NCBI GenBank assembly: GCA_027532905.1
Contig: JAPZUA010000006.1
Span: forward strand, 124,001 to 188,000
DNA: 64,000 bases
Origin: Magnetospirillum sp.
GTDB lineage: Bacteria; Pseudomonadota; Alphaproteobacteria; CACIAM-22H2
Direction: 5' to 3'
The position numbers and the translations under genes were made by a program. Positions 45,619-53,775 of the stretch are shown one piece after another. Under the pieces are notes generated by a model, which saw nothing but the letters and a program-made list of their open reading frames with translations, was not told the origin of the DNA and ran no database searches. Position 1 is the first letter of the stretch; each line of letters starts with the position of its first letter.

Positions 45619-46307
45619 CGCGTTCTCCCGCGTTCTTATCTTTATGGCATGAAGGTGGGCTGTTCGCGCGGCTGCGCAACGCGTGCATGCCCGCCTGGCA
45701 GGCCTATGTTGGGCACGATTTCGTGCGGCAATTGGGGGCGGGCACGCTGCCCAAACAGGCGTTCCAGCATTATCTGAAGCAGGATTACCTGTTCTTGATC
45801 CATTACGCGCGCGCTTGGGCGCTGGCCACGGCCAAGGCTTCGAGCCTCGCCGAAATGCGCAGCGCCAACGCCTCGGTCAAAGCGATCCTCGATATCGAGA
45901 TGGGCCTGCACGTGGCGTTCTGCCGCGATTGGGGCATCGACGAAGCGGCGCTCGAAGCGACGCAAGAAGGCGAAGCCACGCTCGGCTACACGCGCTACGT
46001 TTTGGCGCGCGGGCTCGACGGCGATCTTTTGGACCTTGTCGTCGCATTGAGCCCCTGCGCGCTCGGCTATGCCGAGATCGGCCGCACGCTGGCCGCGCAG
46101 GCGACGGCGGAAAATCCGTATGCGGCGTGGATCGCGATGTATGCGGGCGACGAATTTTTCGGCGTCGCACGCGGTGTGGCTGACGAGGTGGATCGGCTTG
46201 GGCAGACGCGCGGCGGTGCTGCGCGTTTCGACGATCTTGCAAAAACCTTCGCGCAAGCCTGCCGCCTCGAGGCCGATTTCTGGCGCCAGGGATTGTCGGC
46301 TGCATGA
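45615..46307 (+). CDS. tenA: TenA/thiaminase II family protein
   Basis: A 230-residue helical protein of the TenA/THI-4 family. The nucleophile is Cys148 in [16 protein letters not shown], and family residues [12 protein letters not shown] and YAGDEFFGV are present. TenA-type enzymes hydrolyse amino-HMP, a thiamine breakdown product, in pyrimidine salvage. The position in the isc operon, linked by ATGA overlaps to iscX and mnmA, is the interesting point: it suggests expression with sulfur and Fe-S metabolism, though the reaction itself needs no sulfur. A role other than thiamine salvage is possible. Confidence 0.9.
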   Translation: MTRSPAFLSLWHEGGLFARLRNACMPAWQAYVGHDFVRQLGAGTLPKQAFQHYLKQDYLFLIHYARAWALATAKASSLAEMRSANASVKAILDIEMGLHVAFCRDWGIDEAALEATQEGEATLGYTRYVLARGLDGDLLDLVVALSPCALGYAEIGRTLAAQATAENPYAAWIAMYAGDEFFGVARGVADEVDRLGQTRGGAARFDDLAKTFAQACRLEADFWRQGLSAA

Positions 46308-47425
46308 GCGACACGGCGAACATCGCAGCGCAGGATATCGATCTTGCTCCCGGTGCACGCGTCGTCGTGGCGATGTCGGGCGGTGTCGACTCCTCGGTCG
46401 TCGCGGCCTTGCTCAAAGAGCAGGGCTACGACGTGGTCGGCGTCACGCTGCAGCTCTACGACCAGGGCGAGATGGCGAAGAAGAAGGGCGCTTGCTGTGC
46501 GGGCCAGGACATCTACGACGCGCGCAACGTCGCCGACCGCATCGGCATTGCGCACTACGTGCTCGACTACGAGAGCCGCTTCAAAGACGCTGTGATTGAG
46601 GATTTCGCCGACAGCTACGCGCGCGGCGAAACGCCCGTCCCGTGCGTGCAGTGCAATCGCACGGTCAAGTTCCGCGACCTGCTGTCGGTCGCGCGCGATC
46701 TCGGCGCTTCGGCCCTTGCCACCGGGCACTATGCGCGGCGGCTTGCGACGCCCAAGGGTGCCGAATTGCACGTGGCGGCCGATCCGTCGCGCGACCAAAG
46801 CTATTTTCTTTTCGCGACGACGCAAGAGCAGCTCGATTTCCTGCGCTTTCCGCTGGGCGGATTGCCGAAGAGCGCCGTGCGCGCGGCAGCCGAGCGGCTT
46901 GCCTTGCCGGTGGCAAGCAAGCCCGACAGCCAGGACATCTGCTTCGTGCCCGGCGGCAACTATCGCGAGATCGTCGCACGGTTGCGCCCCGAAGCCGCAC
47001 GGCCCGGCGACATCGTGGACCAGGCCGGCACCGTGCTCGGCCGCCACGACGGCACGATCGGCTTCACGGTCGGCCAGCGTCGCGGCCTCAACATCGGTGC
47101 TCGCGATGCGGCGGCCGAACCGCTTTACGTGCTCGCGGTTGATGCGCAAGCCGCACGCGTGACGGTGGGGCCGCACGCCGCCTTGGCGCGCCGCGACATT
47201 GCACTTGCGCGCGCCAATTGGCTGGGCGGGCAAGTTTCAGAAGGGGCAGCGCTCGCCAAGATCCGTTCGACCACGGCGCCGAAGCCCGCGAAATTCGCGC
47301 GCGGGCCCGACGAAACGGCCCTGGTCACGCTTGACGATCCCGAATTTGGGGTTGCGGCCGGACAGGCGTGCGTCCTCTACGACGGCAGCCGCGTGCTTGG
47401 CGGCGGCTGGATTTCGCGCGGCTAG
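46304..47425 (+). CDS. mnmA: tRNA-specific 2-thiouridylase
   Basis: A 373-residue ATP-dependent enzyme that converts U34 of tRNA-Lys, -Glu and -Gln to 2-thiouridine. The PP-loop is SGGVDSS at residues 25-31. The two catalytic cysteines are in [12 protein letters not shown] and [11 protein letters not shown], and the tRNA-binding domain has [13 protein letters not shown] and a C-terminal barrel. Sulfur normally comes from IscS, here in the same operon. It overlaps the tenA stop. Last gene of the 12-gene operon. Confidence 0.97.
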   Translation: MSDTANIAAQDIDLAPGARVVVAMSGGVDSSVVAALLKEQGYDVVGVTLQLYDQGEMAKKKGACCAGQDIYDARNVADRIGIAHYVLDYESRFKDAVIEDFADSYARGETPVPCVQCNRTVKFRDLLSVARDLGASALATGHYARRLATPKGAELHVAADPSRDQSYFLFATTQEQLDFLRFPLGGLPKSAVRAAAERLALPVASKPDSQDICFVPGGNYREIVARLRPEAARPGDIVDQAGTVLGRHDGTIGFTVGQRRGLNIGARDAAAEPLYVLAVDAQAARVTVGPHAALARRDIALARANWLGGQVSEGAALAKIRSTTAPKPAKFARGPDETALVTLDDPEFGVAAGQACVLYDGSRVLGGGWISRG

Positions 47426-47591
47426 AACTCGCCGGCCGATAGTCGATCGGAGATTTTCGATACGTCGATGCGCGCGGTCCGAAGGCGCTCGCCGAGGGCT
47501 TGCGCGAGACCAAGCGCGACTGCGGCCGCGGCTTGTTTTCGCTGCGCGTGCGGTTATGGAAAGCCGCCCGGACGGGCTTGCGTCGGGCGCC

Positions 47592-47620
47592 TTGACAGGC
47601 CCCGCGACTGGCCTTAAACC
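47592..47620 (+). promoter_or_regulatory. Promoter of tRNA-Met
   Basis: TTGACA (47592-47597) and TAAACC (47615-47620) are separated by 17 bases, about 12 bases before the mature tRNA. The gap 47426-47591 holds no gene I can support. Confidence 0.6.
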
Positions 47621-47631
47621 GACCGCTCTTT

Positions 47632-47706
47632 GGCGGCGTAGCTCAGTGGTAGAGCAGGGGAATCATAATCCCTTGGTCGGGGGTTCAAATCCCTCCGCCG
47701 CTACCA
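47632..47706 (+). tRNA. tRNA-Met (CAT), CCA encoded
   Basis: Cloverleaf with acceptor GGCGGCG/CGCCGCT (G1-U72 wobble), D arm GCTC/GAGC, anticodon loop ATCATAA with CAT, T arm GGGGG/CCCTC, and ACCA at the end. Overall sequence fits elongator tRNA-Met; a lysidine-type tRNA-Ile2 cannot be wholly excluded. An integrase gene lies 295 bp after it. Confidence 0.93.
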
Positions 47707-47712
47707 ATTTCC

Positions 47713-47746
47713 CTATTTGGGGTCGGTTTTTCGGGCCGCCAAATAG
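47713..47746. repeat. Inverted repeat downstream of tRNA-Met
   Basis: CTATTTGG and CCAAATAG form an 8-bp perfect stem with an 18-base loop just after the tRNA. It could end the tRNA transcript or act as an integrase arm site. The rest of 47747-48001 is AT-richer than average and has no supportable gene. Confidence 0.4.
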
Positions 47747-48001
47747 AATCATACAATCCACTGAAAACAAATCGTTTTTCGAGCGCTGAGGCAGCAGGTT
47801 TCAGCGGCAGTGTAGGAACCTGGTCAGTTTGGCGGTTGGAGTGGGGCTGGATTAATAATCCTATTTTCCCGCGAAAACCCTCAAATTCTTCCTCGCATTT
47901 TCCTCGCACGAGGCTTTTTTCAAGGGATCTTTGGGAACCAGAACCCGTCGTCGGCATTCGCATTTCTCTCAACCGGAAACGCGAAGGAGGGCTGTGGCCC
48001 C

Positions 48002-49243
48002 ATGGCGATGATCTACAAAGTCCGTTGGAAACGGAAATCGGGCGAAATCTCGCAGCGCTGGTGCGTGGAGTGGACCAACGAAAAGCGCGAAAAGCGGCGC
48101 AAACTGTTCGCCAGCGCGCTGGACGCCAAACGCCATCGCCGATCGATCGAAAACGGCGGCGCTCCGTTTGAGGAGACCCAGATAACCTTTGCAAAAGCGG
48201 CCGACGATTTCATCGAAAGCCGTCGCAATCTGGGTCGCGAGCGCAGCACTTACGACATGTACGAGCGCCAAGTTCGAATGCATCTGGGGCCCTTGATCGG
48301 CGGACGCGATGTCCGCTCGTTGCGTCGTTCGGACTTTGTGAAGTTGCAGGAGGATCTGGTTGCCAAACTCAGTCGAAGTCTTGCACGTTCCGTCTTCATG
48401 ACCGCCAAGTCGGTCATGGCGCATGTGGTTCGGCGCGAGTGGCGCGAGGGCGACCCTGCCACCGGCCTGCGGTTCGATCTGTCGTCCCGCGAAAAGGCGC
48501 GGATCGATGCGCCGCGCAAGTCGGACATTCAAGCGCTTCTCGATGCACTCGGCGGAAGCGAGATTGCGGCCGGAGCACCACCCACCCGCGGCTATGTCTT
48601 TGTCCGCGTGGCATTGGGTTCGGGCCTTCGGGCTTCCGAACTGCGTGGGCTTCGCGTAACCGATGTCGATCTCGTCGCGATTCCGCCAACTGTGACGGTC
48701 GCGCAACGCGCAGATCAATGGTGTCAAATCGGCCCGCCAAAGTCGCGAAACGGGCGGCGGACGGTGCCGATCGGGCCGGACCTCGCCATGCTGCTTCGCC
48801 GCTGGATCCCGCTGCGCAGCGTCGTAGCGTCGCCCCTGTTGTTTCCGGCCGAAAGCGGCCGTCCGATGGACATGTCCAACTTTCATATCCGCGTTTGGCG
48901 ACCGGCGATGCGAAAGGCCGGTCTTGAGGATAGCGCAACGGGAAACGCGCGATGGACCTTCCATTTTCTGCGCCACATTTACGCGAGCCAACTGATCGAG
49001 ATGAAGCTTAATCCCAAGCAAATCCAGATGCGCTTGGGTCATGGCTCCGTCCAAATGACCTTGGACACCTATGGGCACTTGTGGCGCGACACAGACAAGG
49101 AGATTCTTGAAGTTGCCGAGTTTGAACGCCGTATGCTGGGCATCAGCACGACACTGATACTGCCCGAGCCGCCAGTATCGGCGTTGTCCGTCAGCGACAA
49201 CAGCGGTTCAGTCGTTAAGTCCGGGGAGGGGAGCAATGATTGA
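48002..49243 (+). CDS. Tyrosine recombinase (phage/island integrase)
   Basis: A 413-residue integrase with an SAM-like core-binding domain (residues about 60-160; ITFAKAADDFIESRRNLG) and a catalytic domain. Catalytic residues visible are the first Arg in ALGSGLRASELRGL, HFLRHIYAS (H-x-x-R-H), LGHGSVQMTLDTYGHL with the late His and the nucleophile Tyr. The frame is intact. GAAGGAGG lies about ten bases before the ATG. Its position after tRNA-Met, in the same direction, is the standard layout for islands integrated at a tRNA 3' end. Substantial divergence of codon use from the core genes is apparent. Confidence 0.93.
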   Translation: MAMIYKVRWKRKSGEISQRWCVEWTNEKREKRRKLFASALDAKRHRRSIENGGAPFEETQITFAKAADDFIESRRNLGRERSTYDMYERQVRMHLGPLIGGRDVRSLRRSDFVKLQEDLVAKLSRSLARSVFMTAKSVMAHVVRREWREGDPATGLRFDLSSREKARIDAPRKSDIQALLDALGGSEIAAGAPPTRGYVFVRVALGSGLRASELRGLRVTDVDLVAIPPTVTVAQRADQWCQIGPPKSRNGRRTVPIGPDLAMLLRRWIPLRSVVASPLLFPAESGRPMDMSNFHIRVWRPAMRKAGLEDSATGNARWTFHFLRHIYASQLIEMKLNPKQIQMRLGHGSVQMTLDTYGHLWRDTDKEILEVAEFERRMLGISTTLILPEPPVSALSVSDNSGSVVKSGEGSND

Positions 49244-49305
49244 GCTCCACTTTCCGAGCGAAGGCCCTGCCTACGACATGGTCAAGAGAGCTGGCTCGGT
49301 TTGTT
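49236..49305 (+). pseudogene. 5' part of a small gene cut by the IS3 element
   Basis: An ORF starting at ATG 49236 overlaps the integrase stop and has a strong GGGGAGGGG ribosome-binding site. It reads MIELHFPSEGPAYDMVKRAG and then runs into the left end of the insertion sequence. A likely continuation lies at 50545-50719. No family recognised. Confidence 0.45.
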
Positions 49306-49347
49306 TGAACAGTTTTCCGGGTTTTATAAGTGGCGCCTCTGCCGGGT

Positions 49348-50175
49348 TTAGGCCGCCGCGAGAAGCGGCTGCCGTTTGAAGTACGCCCGATCCAGCGTTT
49401 GCCGGTCAAGGCTCGAGTGCGGACGCCGCGCCTTGTAGAACGCGATGTACCGCCCGAGCGACGCGCGGACCTCGCTCACCGTGTCGTAGGCGCGCAGATA
49501 GACCTCCTCGTATTTGATCGTCCGCCACAGCCGCTTGACGAATACGTTGTCGCGCCAGGCGCCCTTGCCGTCCATGCTGATCGCGATCTTCCGGCTACTG
49601 AGCGCGCCGGTGAATGCAGCACCAGTGAACTGGCTGCCCTGGTCGGTGTTGAAGATATCCGGCTTGCCGAACCGCGCCAGCGCTTCTTCGAGCGCTTCGA
49701 CGCAGAACGCCGCCTCCATCGTGATCGACAGCCTCCACGCCAGCACACGGCGGCTGAACCAGTCGACCACCGCCGCCAGATACACGAAGCCTCGCGCCAT
49801 CGGGATGTAGGTGATGTCCATCGCCCAGACTTGGTCAGGCGGCGTCACTGCCAACTTGCGCAGCAGATACGGATAGATCCGATGCCCCGGTGCCGGTCTC
49901 AACGTACTCGGGCGGCGATACAGCGCTTCGATCCCCATGCGCTTCATCAGGGTGGCGACGTGCAGGCGTCCGACAGCAATCCCCTCGGCAGCAAGCAGGT
50001 CGCGCAGCATTCGGCTGCCCGCAAAAGGGAACTCCAGATGCAGCGCGTCGATCCGGCGCATCAGCACCAGGTCGGGTACTGAGACCGGCCGTGGCAGGTA
50101 GTAGACGCTGCCCCGGCTGATACCCAGTGCTGCCGCCTGACGGGCGATCGGCAGATCGTGCGAACGGTCGATCAT
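49348..50175 (-). CDS. IS3-family transposase OrfB (DDE integrase)
   Basis: A 275-residue transposase catalytic protein. The DDE residues lie in WAMDITYIPM (first D), FNTDQGSQFTG (second D) and the late KYEEVYLRAY (E), and the end RRPHSSLDRQTLDRAY is typical. The start at ATG 50175 overlaps the orfA stop as ATGA. In IS3 elements OrfAB is normally made by -1 frameshifting, and the frame is open upstream, so a fusion product is also possible. Intact by eye. Confidence 0.92.
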   Translation of the reverse strand: MIDRSHDLPIARQAAALGISRGSVYYLPRPVSVPDLVLMRRIDALHLEFPFAGSRMLRDLLAAEGIAVGRLHVATLMKRMGIEALYRRPSTLRPAPGHRIYPYLLRKLAVTPPDQVWAMDITYIPMARGFVYLAAVVDWFSRRVLAWRLSITMEAAFCVEALEEALARFGKPDIFNTDQGSQFTGAAFTGALSSRKIAISMDGKGAWRDNVFVKRLWRTIKYEEVYLRAYDTVSEVRASLGRYIAFYKARRPHSSLDRQTLDRAYFKRQPLLAAA

Positions 50176-50477
50176 CGTCTTGCGCTCAGCAGGCCGGCTT
50201 TGCCGAGCGCACCTTCCAAAAAATCGTTCTCGAGCGTCAGCTCGCCGATCTTCGCGTGCAGAGACTTCACGTCGATCGCCGGCTCCGGCCGCGCCGCACG
50301 CCCGTCGAACACGGCAGACGCGCTTTCCAGAAGCTGCGCCTTCCACTGCGCGATCTGATTCGGGTGCACGTCGAAATGCTGCGCCAGCTCCGCCAGTGTC
50401 AGTTCGCCTTTAACTGTCGCCAGTGCCACCTTCGCCTTGAATGCCGGTGTGTGATTCAGGCGCGCTCGTCTGCTCAT
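50172..50477 (-). CDS. IS3-family transposase OrfA (helix-turn-helix)
   Basis: A 101-residue DNA-binding protein. KAKVALATVKGELTLAELAQ and HPNQIAQWKAQLLE form the helix-turn-helix of the transposase_8 family, followed by a leucine-zipper-like region (LHAKIGELTLENDFLEGAL). GGAGAAGAAG lies before the ATG. Confidence 0.93.
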   Translation of the reverse strand: MSRRARLNHTPAFKAKVALATVKGELTLAELAQHFDVHPNQIAQWKAQLLESASAVFDGRAARPEPAIDVKSLHAKIGELTLENDFLEGALGKAGLLSARR

Positions 50478-50544
50478 CTTCTTCTCCTGTCATGCGGCCA
50501 TCCTGGCCGCCGTCAGGCAGAAACGCCACTTATCCCGCTGTGCA

Positions 50545-50719
50545 GATTTTCCGAGCCAGCTCTTTCGCACCTTCTATTGTCGACGCACTTGCCAAATGGG
50601 CTAATGAAACGAAAGGCAACAGACGCAAGCTGATGCAGGGCAGTCTACCAAAAATTCTCACTAAAGAGGTGATTGAGAATAGAAAGACTGACTTTGACCG
50701 TTGCGCATCTCAACCCTGA
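50545..50719 (+). pseudogene. 3' part of the gene cut by the IS3 element
   Basis: After the right end of the IS an open frame reads IFRASSFAPSIVDALAKWAN and ends with NRKTDFDRCASQP and TGA. It has lower GC than the core and no start of its own. Together with 49236-49305 it would give a protein of about 80 residues. Without a clear target-site duplication I cannot prove the joint. Confidence 0.4.
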
Positions 50720-51125
50720 GCCCCCCGTCGGTGGCGATCCACAATCTTCCCTGCGCCCTCCGTCGGCCGCCACCACTATAGTCAACATGGGCTGACTCTT
50801 AAATCTCTGACCTTGCCGATCAAATACTTCGGAGCCAATAGTGCCCAGCTTCACCCGCTACGGCACGCCAGCGCTTGTTAAAACAGGCACTATTCACGAG
50901 ACACGATTTTGAAGCGAGTGCTCGGTTGGCTTGACTGTGGGTCCGCCGAACCTGACGCATTTTATACTATCCGATCGCGTCAAAACTATTGTCGACAGTT
51001 TTCGTGCTAACTGGACTGTTTCCTGAAAACAAACCGAATTATGGGCAGCGCCTACCAGCTCACCTAGCTGGAACCAGAGTACGTTCGACAATGCAACAGA
51101 TAGGTTCGGTTTGGTGTACCCGCGC
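50720..51125. other. Intergenic region with one copy of a 40-bp repeat
   Basis: No supportable gene in about 400 bases. The region is mixed in composition, with a GC-rich start and AT-rich middle. It includes the direct repeat at 50834-50873. Short ORFs on both strands show no family features. Confidence 0.55.
50834..50873. repeat. 40-bp direct repeat, left copy
   Basis: Starts GCCAATAGTGCCCAGCTTC and ends GGCACGCCAGCG. It matches the copy at 61375-61414 at 39 of 40 positions (A versus G at 50853/61394). The flanking bases are unrelated. Confidence 0.85.
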
Positions 51126-52031
51126 TTAGGCGGCTTCCTGCGCCACTGCTTGAGCGCAGATCCAGTCGTGAAACTGCGCAGCCGCTGGGCTGAGCTTCCG
51201 GCCCTTCTGCCGAACGAGGTAGTAAGCGTACTCGGTCCGCTTCTCCTTCGAGAGCGGCGAGGCCAGCGTCCCTTGGCGCAGTTCTTCTTTGATAAACGAC
51301 TGGATGAAGAGCGACACACCGACCGCATTCAAGGTAGCGCTGAGTTGGAAATGCCGGTCGCTCATCATCAAGCCGCGACTTCCGATCGTCTCCGCATCGG
51401 GCACGCCAACCGCCGCCAACCATTGCCGCCACATATTGTGATCATCGACATGCAGGAGCGTGTGATTCTTGAGATCGGCTGCGTCGCGCAGCGGTGTTTT
51501 CTTTAGAAGCTCGGGGCTGCATGCGGCGATCAGCGGCGCTTCGAGCAGGCGACGGGACTCCAGATGCGGCCATGCGCCCGCTCCCCATTGCACGGCGACG
51601 TCGGCGACTTCCGATGGATCCGACGCGGCCGAAAAAGTGTCGTTTTCGTGGCTGAAAGAGAGCTCGATCTTCGGATACTTGCTCCAGAAATCGGCCAAGC
51701 GGGGTGCTAGCCACCGGCTGGCGAACATCGGCAACACCGCCACCCGTACCACGGCGCGCGCCGGTACGTTCGCGACCGTCGCAAGCCCCGTCTTGATCGC
51801 GCGAAGCCCTTCGCGCACGAAGGGCACGAGCTTTTGCCCCGCTTCGGTCAGTCGCACGCCGCGCGCGGTTCGTTCGAATAGCTTGGCGCCGATATCTGTC
51901 TCCAGAATTTCGATGTGATAGCTGATCGCGCTTTGCGCAATTTTGAGCTCGGCCGCCGCTCGCGTGAGATTCCCCGCGCGTGCGACCGCATCGAAAACTT
52001 GAATGGCTTTGAGATGGGCGATTCGCGGCAT
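51126..52031 (-). CDS. LysR-family regulator, GcvA-like
   Basis: A 301-residue regulator. The N-terminal winged HTH is typical (LKAIQVFDAVARAGNLTRAA, AQSAISYHIEILE). The effector-binding domain follows from about residue 90 (AVVRVAVLPMFASRWLAPRL), with DVAVQWGAGAWPHLESRRLL as in the GcvA/AmpR group. It is divergent from the LIV-type transporter operon, with 208 bp between them, so it probably controls that operon. The effector could be the transported acid or its CoA ester. The gap holds ATC-TAAAATTTC-GAT and other short dyads suitable for LysR binding. Confidence 0.9.
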   Translation of the reverse strand: MPRIAHLKAIQVFDAVARAGNLTRAAAELKIAQSAISYHIEILETDIGAKLFERTARGVRLTEAGQKLVPFVREGLRAIKTGLATVANVPARAVVRVAVLPMFASRWLAPRLADFWSKYPKIELSFSHENDTFSAASDPSEVADVAVQWGAGAWPHLESRRLLEAPLIAACSPELLKKTPLRDAADLKNHTLLHVDDHNMWRQWLAAVGVPDAETIGSRGLMMSDRHFQLSATLNAVGVSLFIQSFIKEELRQGTLASPLSKEKRTEYAYYLVRQKGRKLSPAAAQFHDWICAQAVAQEAA

Positions 52032-52239
52032 TAGAGCCTCTGATTGCCTAATCTTACGCCCAGCGCCCGGCTTGTCATCTAAAATTTCGATGATACGGCG
52101 AAAGAATGAATTTCAGCGCGCCATGTACCCTGACCTAAACTTCGATCAATTGGCGACCGTTCCGCGCTTGCGGAATTGAGATCGCCGTTCTGACGGGGAT
52201 GGAAACCGGTGACAAAGCTTCGCCGATCGATCCGTAATA

Positions 52240-53028
52240 ATGTTGGCCATGTCTAAGGCCGCCACGTCACCTGCGCTGTCGCTTCGCGGGGTGTCGAAGC
52301 ATTTCGGTGGCGTGCGCGCCGTCGATGATCTTTCCTTCACGTTGGCGCCTAACGAGATTCTTGGTCTGATCGGCCCCAACGGTTCGGGCAAATCTACGAC
52401 CGTCAACTTGATAGCTGGTGTGTTTCCGCTTACGGCTGGTTCGGTTTACCTCGAAGGGCACGCGATCGAAGCGATCCCCGAGCACGGGCGGCCACCGCTC
52501 GGTCTCGCACGCACTTTCCAGACTGCATCATTGTTTCCCGGCTTCACTGCGATCGAACAGATGCTCGTCGGCGGCCATGTCTGCACGCGCGAGCGAGGGG
52601 TGGGGGCTCTGTTCGGCAGCCGGGCCGCCAAAGCCGAGGAAGCCGCGCGGATAGACGCAGCAAAGGAACTGCTCGCATTTGTCGGGCTCGGCGGCCAGGA
52701 GCGTACGCCAATCGAAAGCCTTTCGTCGGCGCAGCAACGATTGCTGATGATCGGCTCGGCGCTCGCGTCAGATCCGCGCGTGCTGTTGCTCGACGAACCC
52801 GCCGCCGGCATGGTCGCGGCCGAGCGCCGCGCGCTCGGCGACCTCATTCTGGCAATCAAGGCACGCGGGATCTCGGTGATGGTGATCGAACATCACATGG
52901 CGCTGATCATGAAGGTCTGCGACCGGATCGTCGTGCTGAACTTTGGCCAGAAGATCGCGGAGGGCACGCCCGAAGCCATCCGCAACGATCCCAAGGTGAT
53001 CGACGCCTATCTGGGGGCTTCGCACTGA
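52240..53028 (+). CDS. LIV-type ABC transporter ATP-binding protein (LivG-like)
   Basis: A 262-residue ATPase of the branched-chain amino acid uptake family. Walker A is GPNGSGKST, Walker B VLLLDEPAAGM and the switch histidine is in VIEHHM. The signature motif is LSSAQQR instead of the usual LSYGQQR. GLARTFQTASLF is characteristic of LivG. It is cytosolic and pairs with LivF on the permeases. ATG 52240 or 52249 may be used. Its stop overlaps the next start as TGATG. Confidence 0.93.
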   Translation: MLAMSKAATSPALSLRGVSKHFGGVRAVDDLSFTLAPNEILGLIGPNGSGKSTTVNLIAGVFPLTAGSVYLEGHAIEAIPEHGRPPLGLARTFQTASLFPGFTAIEQMLVGGHVCTRERGVGALFGSRAAKAEEAARIDAAKELLAFVGLGGQERTPIESLSSAQQRLLMIGSALASDPRVLLLDEPAAGMVAAERRALGDLILAIKARGISVMVIEHHMALIMKVCDRIVVLNFGQKIAEGTPEAIRNDPKVIDAYLGASH

Positions 53029-53729
53029 TGCTCACGGTCGAGTCCTTGCGCGCCGGCTACGGGACCATCGAGGTGCTGCACGGCGTCTCGTTCGAAGTCA
53101 ACGCGGGCGAATGCGTTGCGCTGATCGGCGCCAATGGTTCTGGAAAGACGTCGACGCTCAAGGCGATCTGCGGGCTTCTGCCCGTGCGCGCCGGCCAGGT
53201 GACGTTCGAGGGTGCGCGCATCGATGGAATGCCGGGGCACACGATCGTCAAGCGCGGCATCGCGATGTGCCCTGAAGGCCGCCAGGTTTTTCCAGAAATG
53301 ACCGTCGTCGAGAATTTAAGGATCGGCGCCTATGCGCGCAAGGATTCGAAGCAGGAATCCGACATCGCAGCGATGCAGGATCTCTTCCCCATCCTGCGCG
53401 AACGCGCGCAACAGGACGCCGGCAAGCTGTCGGGCGGCGAGCAGGAGATGCTGGCGATCGCGCGTGCGCTGATGGCGCGGCCGAAACTGTGCATCTTCGA
53501 CGAACCTTCGCTGGGACTAGCACCGAAGATCGTCGCCGAGGTCGAAGCGACCATCGCGCGGATCAAGGCACAAGGTATGACCACACTGCTGGTCGAGCAA
53601 AACTCCGCCATGGCGCTGCGCCTGGCCGATCGCGTTTATCTCTACGAATCCGGCGAGATCGTGCTGACCGGCACAAGCGCCCAGCTCCGAGACGATCCCG
53701 CCATTGCCAAAGCCTATCTGGGCGAATGA
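53028..53729 (+). CDS. LIV-type ABC transporter ATP-binding protein (LivF-like)
   Basis: A 233-residue ATPase. Walker A GANGSGKTS, signature LSGGEQEML, Walker B LCIFDEPSLGLAP and LLVEQNSAMAL match LivF. VKRGIAMCPEGRQVFPEMTV is the LivF-specific stretch. It overlaps livG by one base. Confidence 0.94.
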   Translation: MLTVESLRAGYGTIEVLHGVSFEVNAGECVALIGANGSGKTSTLKAICGLLPVRAGQVTFEGARIDGMPGHTIVKRGIAMCPEGRQVFPEMTVVENLRIGAYARKDSKQESDIAAMQDLFPILRERAQQDAGKLSGGEQEMLAIARALMARPKLCIFDEPSLGLAPKIVAEVEATIARIKAQGMTTLLVEQNSAMALRLADRVYLYESGEIVLTGTSAQLRDDPAIAKAYLGE

Positions 53730-53775
53730 AACGCCGAATGAACGCGCCAACCAAGACAACCCGAGGAGACCAACC

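Larger units (their letters stand above)
49306..50544 (-). mobile_element. IS3-family insertion sequence, about 1.24 kb
   Basis: Carries overlapping orfA and orfB. The terminal inverted repeats share an ATAAGTGGCG core (left at 49326-49335, right complement at 50524-50533) with matches into the element over about 20 bases. Outside the core both ends start TGnACAG (49306 on the left, complement of 50538-50544 on the right) but the left has extra bases. I see no exact target-site duplication. The exact ends are therefore approximate. Confidence 0.8.

Noticed and set aside
47426-47560. Short minus-strand frame ending [10 protein letters not shown] after mnmA
   Set aside because: It reads protein-like but has no start codon after an in-frame stop and no ribosome-binding site; about 43 codons only. 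Probably chance or a decayed end.
50645-50854. Minus-strand ORF of 69 codons in the gap before the LysR gene
   Set aside because: No ribosome-binding site and no recognisable motif; it overlaps the 40-bp repeat and the 3' part of the IS-split gene.
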